A stretch of DNA of 64,000 nt. It comes from JAAXGI01 sp965206975. GTDB lineage: Bacteria > Gemmatimonadota > Gemmatimonadetes > Longimicrobiales > Gaopeijiaceae. Position numbers and translations under genes: made by a program. Location: NCBI GenBank assembly GCA_965206975.1, contig OZ242253.1, positions 558,001 through 622,000 on the forward strand, read 5' to 3'. Position 1 is the stretch's first letter; each line of letters opens with the position of its first letter. Shown in pieces: positions 8,574 to 16,555 of the stretch. Under the pieces are notes generated by a model. That model worked only from the letters and a program-made list of their open reading frames with translations, made no database searches and was not told the origin of the DNA.

Positions 8574-9356
8574 CTAGAAGCGCCGGATGCGCCGCCAGCT
8601 GCGCGTCGGAAGCCGCTTCGGGCGCCACCCGTAGTAGGGATGCTTCGCAACGAGCGCAGCGTTCCGAAAGAACGGGATCAGGATGGCGCCCGCCGCGAAC
8701 CCCCCGACGTGGGCCCAGAAGGCAACCCCGCCCCCGCTCCCACCCAAGTCGGCGAGCCCGCTCATGAACTGCATCAGGAACCAGTAACCGAGCATCAGCG
8801 CTGCAGGCACCGCGATCCTTGTGACGTAGAACCCCAGAACGACGAGGAGATGCACGTGGACCCTCGGGTAGAGAAGGACGTATGCGCCCATCACCCCACC
8901 GATCGCTCCGGAGGCCCCGACCATCGGGACTGCCGACTCCGGGTTCGTCGTGATCTGCGTACCGGCCGCCACCAACCCGCAGAGGAGGTAGAAGACTGCG
9001 AAGCGAACATGCCCCATCGCATCCTCTACATTATTCCCGAAGATCAAGAGGAACCAGAGGTTGCCTAGGAGATGGAACCACCCTCCATGCAGGAACATCG
9101 AAGACACGGCCGTCTGCCAGGCTGGAAACTCGCCCGTCACGCACACCGCCCCCGGACCCAGAGAGAGCGGAGTCCCCGCCGGGACGCTCTGAAGGAAGGC
9201 GCCCGGAATGAGCCCAAGGCGACACACCGAAGAGGAGAGCGCGGGCTCCGCGCCCGCACCCTGGACGTAGAACCACGCGGCCAGATTGCACGCGACAATC
9301 AGCCAGGTGGCAACCGGCCTCAGGATCTGCGGATTGTCGTCTCGTATGGGGAACAT
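8574..9356 (-). CDS. Rhomboid-family intramembrane serine protease
   Basis: This is a 260-residue polytopic membrane protease. The loop-1/TM2 motif HGGWFHLLGNLWFL lies near residue 110. The catalytic serine sits in GASGAIGG near 165 and the catalytic histidine in AHVGGFAAG near 225, giving the Ser-His dyad. The ATG at 9356 (MFPIRDDNPQ) is chosen because it opens just ahead of the first membrane helix and matches the common MFP(I/L)-D start of bacterial rhomboids. The substrate is unknown. It is the first intact chromosomal-type gene after the mobile zone and looks monocistronic. Confidence 0.9.
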   Translation of the reverse strand: MFPIRDDNPQILRPVATWLIVACNLAAWFYVQGAGAEPALSSSVCRLGLIPGAFLQSVPAGTPLSLGPGAVCVTGEFPAWQTAVSSMFLHGGWFHLLGNLWFLLIFGNNVEDAMGHVRFAVFYLLCGLVAAGTQITTNPESAVPMVGASGAIGGVMGAYVLLYPRVHVHLLVVLGFYVTRIAVPAALMLGYWFLMQFMSGLADLGGSGGGVAFWAHVGGFAAGAILIPFFRNAALVAKHPYYGWRPKRLPTRSWRRIRRF

Positions 9357-9545
9357 TCGGCCGGGAGGGTCAGAGAGTGGACGGGAAGAAGTGCGTCGCC
9401 GTGGCCCCGCGTTCCTCAAGGCTGCCGCAGGCTCGACCTTCCCGCTGGCGTCGTCGCAATGTCTTCCGGCGCCCGCACCCCGGGCCGCGGATGAAAGCCG
9501 TTCTTCCCAGCCGGTGCGGGACGGCGGACCGGGACACGAGCAAGC

Positions 9546-10196
9546 TCACTCCGGGCCCTGGGCTACCGGATCGATGAGCTCCCGTCCCTGGTTCTTCGAG
9601 TCGTTCACGGCTCTCGAGACGGAGTAGGCCCACATCGCGTCGCCGGGGAAAGGCCTGAGGAGGCGTTTCAGCTCTCCGACTTCACGATCCGGGTCGAGCC
9701 ACTCGGCCGCCTCATCTCGCGTCAGTATCACCGGCATCCGATGGTGAATCGGGCGAAGTTCGCGATTCGCCTCCGTCGTGAGGATGACGTAGGCCGGCTC
9801 GCCTTCCACCTCCTCCCAAATCCCGGCGAAGGTGCACGGTTCCTCCGTCTTGAGGACGATCCGATACGGCTGCTTGCCCCCTTCGGTGGGCTTCCACTCA
9901 TAGAATCCATCCGCAAGCACGAGACAGCGACGGCGGCGGAATGCATCCCGGAAGGTCGGCAGCCGGTGCGCAGTCTCAGCCCGCACATTGATCAGCATGC
10001 GGCGGGGACGGCCGTGGAATTCCACGGTGAGCCCCCAGAGTGCGGGCTGGATCACCCTTGGCTCCGCGCCGAGGATGACGGGGAGGCGTTGTCCCGGGCT
10101 CGCGTTGAAGATCGGCCGGGGCACCTCCCGGAACTCGGCCCCGTAGAAGAGGCGAAGCGACTCCGGGTCTTCCGCGACGGTGTAGCGGCCACACAC
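9546..10196 (-). CDS. SRAP (YedK/HMCES-like) abasic-site DNA-protein crosslink protein
   Basis: Proteins of this family shield abasic sites in single-stranded DNA through a covalent bond to the N-terminal cysteine. The GTG at 10196 is chosen because it makes the protein begin Met-Cys-Gly-Arg-Tyr-Thr, exposing Cys2 after Met removal; an upstream start would bury it. Other active-site elements are FNASPGQ near residue 33, LADGFYEWK near 100 and IHHRMPVIL near 160. At 216 residues it is normal length. It stands alone next to a tRNA gene, and no SOS-type operator was recognised upstream. Confidence 0.92.
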   Translation of the reverse strand: MCGRYTVAEDPESLRLFYGAEFREVPRPIFNASPGQRLPVILGAEPRVIQPALWGLTVEFHGRPRRMLINVRAETAHRLPTFRDAFRRRRCLVLADGFYEWKPTEGGKQPYRIVLKTEEPCTFAGIWEEVEGEPAYVILTTEANRELRPIHHRMPVILTRDEAAEWLDPDREVGELKRLLRPFPGDAMWAYSVSRAVNDSKNQGRELIDPVAQGPE

Positions 10197-10482
10197 GATC
10201 CCACGCACCTACGGCGAAGCGGGGAGAAGGATCGGGTGCTCCCGGAGCGGGGCCGGCAGGGCGACCAAGCCGGAGCAACCGAGGGGCGTACGTTCAGCTT
10301 GGGACGTCGCTTTTCCAGAGGCGCCGCCCGCCACCAACGTCGGACACGCACCAAGAACCCTCCGTCGCAACACGCCGGGCCGCCTGGTGGTCAGCCGCGT
10401 TGGCTCGCGCCGCTCTCCGGCCTCCTTGTGCCCGCGATCGAGCAAGCGGTAGGCGGCAGGAATGGCAGGATGCGATGGAAAA

Positions 10483-10556
10483 TGCCGGAGGAGGGACTCG
10501 AACCCCCGACACGCGGATTATGATTCCGCTGCTCTAACCAGCTGAGCTACTCCGGC
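10483..10556 (-). tRNA. tRNA-Met (anticodon CAU), elongator type
   Basis: A 74-nt cloverleaf: acceptor stem GCCGGAG/CTCCGGC with discriminator A, D-arm GCTCAGCTGGTTAGAGC, anticodon stem GCGGA/TCCGC around ATCATAA (anticodon CAU) and T-arm CGGGGGTTCGAGTCCC. No 3' CCA is encoded. The A-U-free first acceptor pair rules against initiator Met, which lacks a 1-72 pair. An Ile2 (lysidine-modified CAU) identity cannot be fully excluded, though the discriminator and anticodon stem favour elongator Met. Confidence 0.93.
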
Positions 10557-10568
10557 ATGGGGGAGAAA

Positions 10569-10597
10569 ACGCTATTCCCGCGCGGATCGGGTGTCAA
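10569..10597 (-). promoter_or_regulatory. Sigma70-type promoter of the tRNA gene
   Basis: On the minus strand a perfect TTGACA (10597-10592) is followed after 17 bases by TAGCGT (10574-10569). Transcription would start about six bases before the tRNA 5' end. Confidence 0.6.
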
Positions 10598-10603
10598 CCC
10601 GAC

Positions 10604-10626
10604 GCGAGCGCTCGCCGAGCGCTCGC
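10604..10626 (-). terminator. Strong hairpin after ftsB
   Basis: GCGAGCGCTC and GAGCGCTCGC form a perfect 10-bp G+C-rich stem with a 3-base loop, 26 bases beyond the ftsB stop and just before the tRNA promoter. There is no U-tract. Its position suggests that it ends the eno-ftsB transcript. Confidence 0.5.
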
Positions 10627-10651
10627 GGGTACGCCTGCAGTCGAACCGGGG

Positions 10652-10969
10652 CTACCGCGCGCCCGCCGCCGGATCCTCCTCGCCCGAGCCCCGGCCTTCG
10701 CTCTCTTCTGCGAAGCGGTAAAGAACCTCGCCGTCCCGAATCATCCCGAAACGCTCGCGGGCCAGCGTCTCGATCGTCTGCGGATCGTTCTCGAGCGCCT
10801 CGACGCGCCCCCTGAGCGAGTCCACCTCGGCGCGGAGGCGGATGAGATCGGCGCTCGTGCTCTCCCTCTCGAGCCGGATCCCGCGAACCTCGAGGAGGGA
10901 GTACTCCCCCCCGAAGGCCGCGTAGTACACCGCAAGCCCCAGCACCGCCGGAAAGATCAGCCTCTTCAT
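10652..10969 (-). CDS. ftsB: FtsB/DivIC-family septum formation protein
   Basis: A 105-residue single-pass membrane protein: a short N-terminus, one hydrophobic helix (LIFPAVLGLAVYYAAFGG), then a Leu-rich coiled coil (about residues 28-65) and the conserved segment ETLARERFGMIRDGEVLYRF. That arrangement is typical of FtsB/DivIC, which links FtsL and FtsQ in the division complex. It follows enolase on the same strand, the eno-ftsB order seen in many bacteria. The last ~20 residues are a charged, low-complexity tail. Confidence 0.9.
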   Translation of the reverse strand: MKRLIFPAVLGLAVYYAAFGGEYSLLEVRGIRLERESTSADLIRLRAEVDSLRGRVEALENDPQTIETLARERFGMIRDGEVLYRFAEESEGRGSGEEDPAAGAR

Positions 10970-11012
10970 CCCCCCACCTCCCCCACCTCAAGACGGCCCG
11001 GCGCCGGTCCAC

Positions 11013-12293
11013 CTACCAGAGGGAACGGCCCGGATAGACGGCACCGTCGCCGAGCATCTCCTCGATCCTCAGGAGCTGATTGTACTTCGCCACGCGGTCC
11101 GTGCGCGAGGCACTCCCGGCCTTAATCTGGCCCACGCCGGTCGCGACGGCCAGATCGGCGATGAATACATCCTCCGTCTCCCCCGACCGGTGGGAGATGA
11201 CCGACCGGTATCCCGCCTCCCTTGCGACACGGATCGCCGTGAGCGTCTCGGTCAGCGTCCCGATCTGGTTCACCTTGATCAGGATCGCGTTTGCAACCCC
11301 CAAGTCGATCCCCCGGCGAAGGCGTTCGGGATCCGTCACGAAGATGTCGTCCCCCACGAGCTGGAGCTGGTCCCCGATCGCCCCGGTGAGCTCCCGCCAC
11401 CCGCCCCAGTCGTTCTCGTCGAGCGCGTCTTCGAGGGAGCCGATCGGGTAGCGGGACACCCAATCCTTCCAGAAATCGACCATCCCGGCGGCATCCCGGC
11501 GTTCCCCCGACGACCACGCGAAGTGGTACTCCCCCTCCTCGTGGAGCTCCGAGGCGGCTGCGTCCAGCGCGAGCACCATGTCTTCGCCCGGACGATACCC
11601 GGCGCGCTCCACCGCTTGGAGGACGACTTCGACCGCTTCGTCGTTGTCCTTGAGGTCGGGCGCAAATCCCCCCTCGTCGCCGACGGCGGTGCTTCCGCCC
11701 CGCTCCGAGAGAACTTCCTTCAGCCGGTGAAATACCTCGACGCCCATCCGGAGCCCCTCGCGGAAGCTTTCCGCCCCGATCGGCATCACCATGAACTCCT
11801 GGAGATCCACGCTGTTCGATGCGTGGGCACCCCCGTTCAGGATGTTCATCATCGGGACGGGAAGGACCCGGGCTCCTTCGCCCCCGATCGCCCGAAAGAG
11901 CGGGAGCCCGAGGGCGGCGGCCCGCGCCCGCGCGTTCGCGAGCGATACGGCGAGGATCGCGTTCGCGCCGAGGCGCTCCTTGCTCGACGTCCCGTCGAGC
12001 TCGATCAGCGCGCGGTCGAGGCCCTCCTGGTCCATCGCGTCCATCCCGGCCACCCGGTCGCGGATCTCGCCCCGAACGTTGGCCACCGCGCCTTCGACCC
12101 CGCGGCCCAGGTAGCTGGACGCGTCCCCGTCCCGAAGCTCCACGGCCTCGTGGTCGCCCGTGGAGGCGCCGCTCGGAACAGCCGCGCGGCCGAGCGCGCC
12201 GCCCGCCAGGCGCACCTCCGCCTCCACGGTGGGATTCCCCCGCGAATCCAGGATCTGGCGCCCCCGCACCTCCTCTACTCTCGTCGTGCTCAC
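11013..12293 (-). CDS. eno: Enolase
   Basis: Converts 2-phosphoglycerate to phosphoenolpyruvate in glycolysis. The 426-residue length and motifs are canonical: RQILDSRGNPTVEAEV at the N-terminus, PSGASTGDHEA, GGAHASNSVDLQEFM (substrate His), the metal ligands in LALDAAASE, SLEDALDENDW and VGDDIFVTD, catalytic Lys in LIKVNQIGTLTETL, and ISHRSGETEDVFIADLAV. The start is GTG at 12293. It precedes ftsB by about 40 bases on the same strand. Confidence 0.97.
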   Translation of the reverse strand: MSTTRVEEVRGRQILDSRGNPTVEAEVRLAGGALGRAAVPSGASTGDHEAVELRDGDASSYLGRGVEGAVANVRGEIRDRVAGMDAMDQEGLDRALIELDGTSSKERLGANAILAVSLANARARAAALGLPLFRAIGGEGARVLPVPMMNILNGGAHASNSVDLQEFMVMPIGAESFREGLRMGVEVFHRLKEVLSERGGSTAVGDEGGFAPDLKDNDEAVEVVLQAVERAGYRPGEDMVLALDAAASELHEEGEYHFAWSSGERRDAAGMVDFWKDWVSRYPIGSLEDALDENDWGGWRELTGAIGDQLQLVGDDIFVTDPERLRRGIDLGVANAILIKVNQIGTLTETLTAIRVAREAGYRSVISHRSGETEDVFIADLAVATGVGQIKAGSASRTDRVAKYNQLLRIEEMLGDGAVYPGRSLW

Positions 12294-12344
12294 CCGCGTG
12301 CCTCCCTCGGTGTCTACGGTTCCGTGCCCCTTTCCCTTACCCGC

Positions 12345-13115
12345 CTACCCTCCGCCGCCCGACTCCCCGGGACCGGGGCCGCGGCCGGGGCGCCGTTCCG
12401 CCAGGGCCGCATCCGCGAGGGCGGCGACGGCCCGGCGGCTCTCGCCCGCGAGGGCGTCCCGGTCCGCGTGCTCACGCCCCGCAACCTCGATCGGGCTCCC
12501 GACCCGAATGCGGATCTCGCCGCTCCGGACCCGGAAGGACCCCTTCGGCATCACCGCGCCGCTTCCACTCATCCCGACGGGCACGATCGGTACCCCCGCA
12601 CGAATCGCCAGGACGAAGGCCCCCTTCTTGAAGGGGTAGAGCCGTCCGTCCAGGGAGCGGGTGCCCTCCGGGAACATGGTGACGGCGAGGGACTCCTCGT
12701 GCATCTTCTCGCCCGCACGGTTGAGCGACTCGATCGCCTGACGCCGATCGCTTCGGTCGAGCCCTATGTGGCCGCACCCCCTCCACGCCCGGCCGAAAAT
12801 CGGGATCCGGCCGAGCTCCTGCTTCGCCACGAACCGGACCCTTCCGGGCAGGGCGGCGATGAGGGCGAACACATCGAACCACGACTGATGGTTCGCCACC
12901 ACGACCGCAGGCTTCGACCAGTCCACCGCCTCGGCGCCGGAGACGTCGAGCCGGACGCCCGCGCACCGGAGAACGAGCCTTACCCAGAGACGGGGGATGC
13001 AGTCGCAGCGGGTGGCGCTCCCGACCAGGGGAAGCCACCCGCCCACGACGACGCAGCTCGCGAAGAAGGCGGTCATCGCCGCACTCGCGACAAACACCCA
13101 GATGGACCGGATCAC
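12345..13115 (-). CDS. plsC: 1-acyl-sn-glycerol-3-phosphate acyltransferase
   Basis: Acylates lysophosphatidic acid to phosphatidic acid at the inner membrane. One N-terminal membrane segment (IWVFVASAAMTAFFASCVVV) is followed by the acyltransferase blocks NHQSWFD (catalytic His-Asp) near residue 78, MFPEGTRS near 150 and VPIVPVGMSG near 180. The GTG at 13115 overlaps the thiL stop as GTGA, indicating translational coupling. The length of 256 residues is usual. The Gly/Pro-rich C-terminal tail is of no known function. Confidence 0.93.
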   Translation of the reverse strand: MIRSIWVFVASAAMTAFFASCVVVGGWLPLVGSATRCDCIPRLWVRLVLRCAGVRLDVSGAEAVDWSKPAVVVANHQSWFDVFALIAALPGRVRFVAKQELGRIPIFGRAWRGCGHIGLDRSDRRQAIESLNRAGEKMHEESLAVTMFPEGTRSLDGRLYPFKKGAFVLAIRAGVPIVPVGMSGSGAVMPKGSFRVRSGEIRIRVGSPIEVAGREHADRDALAGESRRAVAALADAALAERRPGRGPGPGESGGGG

Positions 13116-14134
13116 GTGGCACCGCTCCCGAAGTGGTCGAACCCTCCCCGGCGGAGCGGCCTCGCTCCCCCGGCCCCGCCCGCGTCGAGGCGGACGCCCG
13201 GCCCCTCGGTCACCCGCCCCACGCGGGTCAGCGGGGTGCCGAACCGCGCTTCGAACTCCCCCCGGCGCTCCCCGAGTCGCCCGGGAGGCGAGGCCACGAG
13301 GAGCTCGTAGTCGTCCCCCCCCGCGAGGGCCAGATCGAGCGGCTTCGCCCCGCCCGGGAGCGCGACCGCGGCGAGCCCCGGATCGAGTGGGACCGCACCG
13401 GCCTCGAGGAGGATACCCACGCCGGAGGCCGCCGCCAAGTGCGTCGCATCGCCCGCGAGCCCGTCCGAGAGGTCGATCCCCGCCGTCACGCCCGCACGGG
13501 CGAGCCAGCGCGCCTCCGCCACCCTCGGCCGGGGTGAGGCGAAGGCCCCGCGGAGCCCGGCGGGCACGCTCTCCCCCGACTCCCAGAGCGCGACCGCGCC
13601 CGCCGCGCCACCGAGAACGCCGGTCACCCAGAGTTCGTCCCCGACCCCCGCCCCGGAGCGAAGGACCGGATCCTCGGTCCAACCCACGGAGACGATATCG
13701 AGGATCAGGGGTCCCGGAGACCGCGCGAGATCTCCCCCGAGAAGCTCGATACCCACCTCGCGGAGGAGGGCGCTCACCCCTGCCATGAGCTCCTCCGCCT
13801 GCCGGCCATCCCCCGGGGCTCCCGCCGAGGCCAGGATCCCGACCGGCACGGCTCCCATCGCCGCGAGGTCGCTGAGACCGGCCGCCGCGATCCGGTATCC
13901 CGCCTCTTCGCCGGAGATCCACTCGAGGCGGAAGTGAACGCCCTCGATCCCGAGGTCCGTCGAGATCACCACCCCACCGGAAAGAACCGCCGCGTCGTCC
14001 CCGGGGCCGAGGAGGGCGCCGGGCCCTGGCGCGCCCGCGTCCCTCCCCGCACCTCCGTCCCGGAGGATCGCGAGGATCCGGTCGAACTCCTTCCCGGGAC
14101 CGAATGCGGGACGGCCCGCCCGAAGCGTCCTCAA
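13112..14134 (-). CDS. thiL: Thiamine-monophosphate kinase
   Basis: Phosphorylates thiamine monophosphate to thiamine diphosphate. ThiL landmarks are LLGPGDDAAVL near residue 41, VISTDLGIEGVHF, AAGLSDLAAMGAVPVGIL, LLGGDLARSPG, GIDLSDGLAGDATHLA near 215 and LAGGDDYELL near 270. It starts with TTG at 14134, sharing a TTGA overlap with the nnrDE stop, and ends in a GTGA overlap with plsC, so the three genes are coupled. No other thiamine gene and no TPP riboswitch were seen nearby. Confidence 0.94.
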   Translation of the reverse strand: MRTLRAGRPAFGPGKEFDRILAILRDGGAGRDAGAPGPGALLGPGDDAAVLSGGVVISTDLGIEGVHFRLEWISGEEAGYRIAAAGLSDLAAMGAVPVGILASAGAPGDGRQAEELMAGVSALLREVGIELLGGDLARSPGPLILDIVSVGWTEDPVLRSGAGVGDELWVTGVLGGAAGAVALWESGESVPAGLRGAFASPRPRVAEARWLARAGVTAGIDLSDGLAGDATHLAAASGVGILLEAGAVPLDPGLAAVALPGGAKPLDLALAGGDDYELLVASPPGRLGERRGEFEARFGTPLTRVGRVTEGPGVRLDAGGAGGARPLRRGGFDHFGSGAT

Positions 14135-15732
14135 CAGGGGGGATCCAGATCGAGGAGGACGAAAGGAAGCTCCAGATCGGAGGCACGGGGAGGGCCTTCG
14201 CCGAGGGCCGCACTCATCGATTCCGCGATGTCCGAGGGGAGGAGCGCCTCCCCTCGTCCGGCGAGCGCGGCCGCCCGGCCCGTGTAGTGGAGCGCGAGCG
14301 CACCCGCCTCGAGGGCGTCTGTTCCACGGGCGAGGAAGACGCCGGCCACTCCGGCCAGCACGTCTCCGGTCCCCCCCCGCGCCAGATTCGACGAGCCGCT
14401 CGAGCTGACCCAGACGCTCCCGTCCGTCCCGCTCGCGACAAGGGAGGGCTGGCCCTTGAGGAGGAGGGCTGAACGGTAGCGCTCGGCGCCCCGTCGGGAG
14501 GCCTCTACCGGGCGGGCCCGGATCTCGCCCGGGGCCTCGCCGAGCCTCGCCATCTCCCCCGGATGGGGAGTGATGAGGCGGCGCGGGGGGCTGGACGCGC
14601 GCGTGAATGCGGGGAGAGCGCCCGCTCCGAGGAGCGTCAGGGCATCGGCGTCGAGAAGGAGGCCGCGGGGGCCCGGGAGCTCGAGGAGCGCATCGAGCCG
14701 GCTCCCCGCCGCCTCGTCCACGCCGATTCCCGGCCCCGCGACCACCGCGTCGGAGGCCTCCGCCGCCGTCTTCAGGGCCTCACCGTCGAGCACGTTCACG
14801 AAGACGGCTTCGGGAAGGCTCGCCTGAAGGAGCTCCCGGTTCTCCGGGTGCGAGGCGACCCGCAGGTAGCCGACACCGGCGCGAAGCGCCCCGCGGCCCG
14901 AAAGGACCGCGGCCCCGGCGAGGCCCGGCGAACCCGCCACGAGGAGAAGCTGCCCCTCCGCCTTCTTGTGCGTGACCCGCCGCCGCCTCGGCCGGTGGCG
15001 CTCGGCCCACCCCGGGGTGATGACGCGCCCCGGGATCTCCCCCTCTCCCACAGGGGGAAAGCCGATCTCGACCGCCACGATCCGCCCCGCCCGCTCACGC
15101 CCCGGAAAGAGGAGCGTTCCGAGCTTCGGGGCGCCGAAGGCGATCGTGAGCTCCGCCCGGACCGCCTCCCCGGGGACCTCCCCCAGCTCCGTGTCGACTC
15201 CCGAGGGCACGTCGAGCGAGACGACGGGACGCTCCGATGCGTTGATCGCACGAATCACGCGGGCGCATGGCTCCCTCGGCGGCCCCCGAACCCCCGTTCC
15301 GAGGAGCGCGTCGACGAGAAGGCGAGCCTCTCCGAGAGCGGCCCGAAGCGCCTCTTCAACCTCCGGCGCGGGTGCCACGGGGAGGGGCCACCCGTGAAGG
15401 AGCGGATCCGGGGCGGCCCGCCGCCCCACCTGAAGGACACGAACTCCTCTCCCCTGCGCGGCGAGCGAGCGAGCGAGGACGAGGCCGTCCCCCCCGTTGT
15501 TCCCCGTCCCGGCGAGGACGAGGACGTGCCCTTCTGGGTAGAGCCGGTCCACGACGAGCGCCCCGGCCCGGCCGGCGTTCTCCATGAGGACCGAGGCGGG
15601 GACCCCCGCCTCGTCGATCGCCCGCCGGTCGAAGGCGGCTGCCTCCCGGCCGGTCGGCGCATACACCTCCGGCCACCCGAAGGAGCGAGGCGCACGCTTC
15701 CGCCTCGGACGAGGACGCGCTGAGTGAGTCAT
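14131..15732 (-). CDS. Bifunctional NAD(P)H-hydrate epimerase/dehydratase
   Basis: Repairs damaged NAD(P)H: the N-terminal domain epimerises R- and S-NAD(P)HX and the C-terminal domain dehydrates S-NADPHX using ADP. The epimerase half shows VLMENAGRAGALVVDR and VLAGTGNNGGDGLVLAR (residues 50-90). The dehydratase half shows VAGSPGLAGAAVLSGRGALRAG, VAGPGIG, RRLITPHPGEMARL and the nucleotide-binding LARGGTGDVLAGVAGVFLARG near the end. The length of 533 fits the fused YjeF form. Start ATG at 15732. The stop overlaps the thiL start. Confidence 0.94.
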   Translation of the reverse strand: MTHSARPRPRRKRAPRSFGWPEVYAPTGREAAAFDRRAIDEAGVPASVLMENAGRAGALVVDRLYPEGHVLVLAGTGNNGGDGLVLARSLAAQGRGVRVLQVGRRAAPDPLLHGWPLPVAPAPEVEEALRAALGEARLLVDALLGTGVRGPPREPCARVIRAINASERPVVSLDVPSGVDTELGEVPGEAVRAELTIAFGAPKLGTLLFPGRERAGRIVAVEIGFPPVGEGEIPGRVITPGWAERHRPRRRRVTHKKAEGQLLLVAGSPGLAGAAVLSGRGALRAGVGYLRVASHPENRELLQASLPEAVFVNVLDGEALKTAAEASDAVVAGPGIGVDEAAGSRLDALLELPGPRGLLLDADALTLLGAGALPAFTRASSPPRRLITPHPGEMARLGEAPGEIRARPVEASRRGAERYRSALLLKGQPSLVASGTDGSVWVSSSGSSNLARGGTGDVLAGVAGVFLARGTDALEAGALALHYTGRAAALAGRGEALLPSDIAESMSAALGEGPPRASDLELPFVLLDLDPPC

Positions 15733-15794
15733 TCCCGGGGGCGCGGGCGGGGCTTCGCCCGGGCGGAGAGCCTCCGAAGTGAAGAAGTCACCGT

Positions 15795-15992
15795 CTACTT
15801 GTAGCTCTGACCGATCGCCCTTCCGAAGGTGATCTCCCCATTGTCGATCCGGATGTTGAAGCCGCACTCGGGACTCGAACAGACCCACGCCTTGTAACGG
15901 ATGGGCGCGCCCTCGCGCCCGAAGTCCGAGAGCGGGAGGAGGCGCCCCACATCGCACTTCTGGCAACGGGGAAAAGGTGGCCCTTTTTCCAT
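15795..15992 (-). CDS. Small zinc-ribbon protein, function unknown
   Basis: A 65-residue protein with two cysteine pairs, CQKC near residue 11 and CSSPEC near 42, which would form one zinc ribbon. Between them lies LLPLSDFGREGAPIRYKAWVC, and the end is basic/polar (GNI-type strand RIDNGEITFGRA). No catalytic motif is present. A rubredoxin-like or scaffold role is possible, but none can be assigned. It lies about 50 bases downstream of the Minf_1886 gene on the same strand and 60 bases upstream of nnrDE, so it is probably cotranscribed. Confidence 0.75.
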   Translation of the reverse strand: MEKGPPFPRCQKCDVGRLLPLSDFGREGAPIRYKAWVCSSPECGFNIRIDNGEITFGRAIGQSYK

Positions 15993-16044
15993 GGTCGGTT
16001 CCTGTCGGCTCCGGTCCCGAAGCCTCGATCCGCGACGCGGCGTG

Positions 16045-16425
16045 TTAGCCTGCCGCTCCCCAGGGGTAGTTCCGGTCGAATGCATCCTCGAAGTCGAAGA
16101 TGCCGTGGAAATCCTCGGGGCGGTCCTCATCCTGCGTAATGAGCACACCCGCCTCGACCAGGGCGAAGACGATCTCCCCGACATCGTCGGTGCTGTGCAC
16201 ACCCCAATGCTCGAGCACCGTGCGGGCAAGGGGGCCGAAACGCTCGATGGCGAGGGAGCGGACACCGTGGGCGAGCTCGGCGCCGGTGATATGCCGCGGC
16301 TCGTCGAGCCGGTTGAGTACATGGTGGAGCGAGGAGAGGACGAAGAGGTACGCCTTCCCCTGAAAGCGCGGGTTTCGCCCCTTCAGGCGGTCCAGGATCT
16401 CTTCGGCGAACTGTACGTCGGTCAT
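16045..16425 (-). CDS. Minf_1886-family protein
   Basis: A 126-residue protein matching the Minf_1886 family (named after a Methylacidiphilum gene; common in Planctomycetes, Verrucomicrobia and related diderms). The family core is visible as AYLFVLSSLHHVLNRL, GAELAHGVRSLAIERFGPLARTVLEHWG and DDVGEIVFALVEAGVL, ending in DFEDAFD. The fold and function are unknown. It is soluble with no cysteine pair. It lies between glyA and a small zinc-ribbon gene on the same strand. Start ATG at 16425. Confidence 0.88.
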   Translation of the reverse strand: MTDVQFAEEILDRLKGRNPRFQGKAYLFVLSSLHHVLNRLDEPRHITGAELAHGVRSLAIERFGPLARTVLEHWGVHSTDDVGEIVFALVEAGVLITQDEDRPEDFHGIFDFEDAFDRNYPWGAAG

Positions 16426-16555
16426 GCCCAAAGTTGGTCCCCTTCCGGCCGGAGCGCTAGGGGACGCGCCCGGCGGGAGGGGAGGCGGAGAGGCCCGGCC
16501 GGCGCGGGGACGGGGGCTTCGCCGCAGATGAAGCGCCCACCCTCGCCGAGGTGCT

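Noticed and set aside
11190..13310. Plus-strand open frame of about 700 codons opposite enolase, plsC and thiL
   Set aside because: It is the antisense shadow of three clear minus-strand genes in GC-rich DNA; its translation is Arg/Pro/His-rich with no domain pattern.
15871..15885. GGGACTCGAAC string resembling a tRNA T-arm
   Set aside because: It lies inside the zinc-ribbon coding sequence and has no cloverleaf around it.
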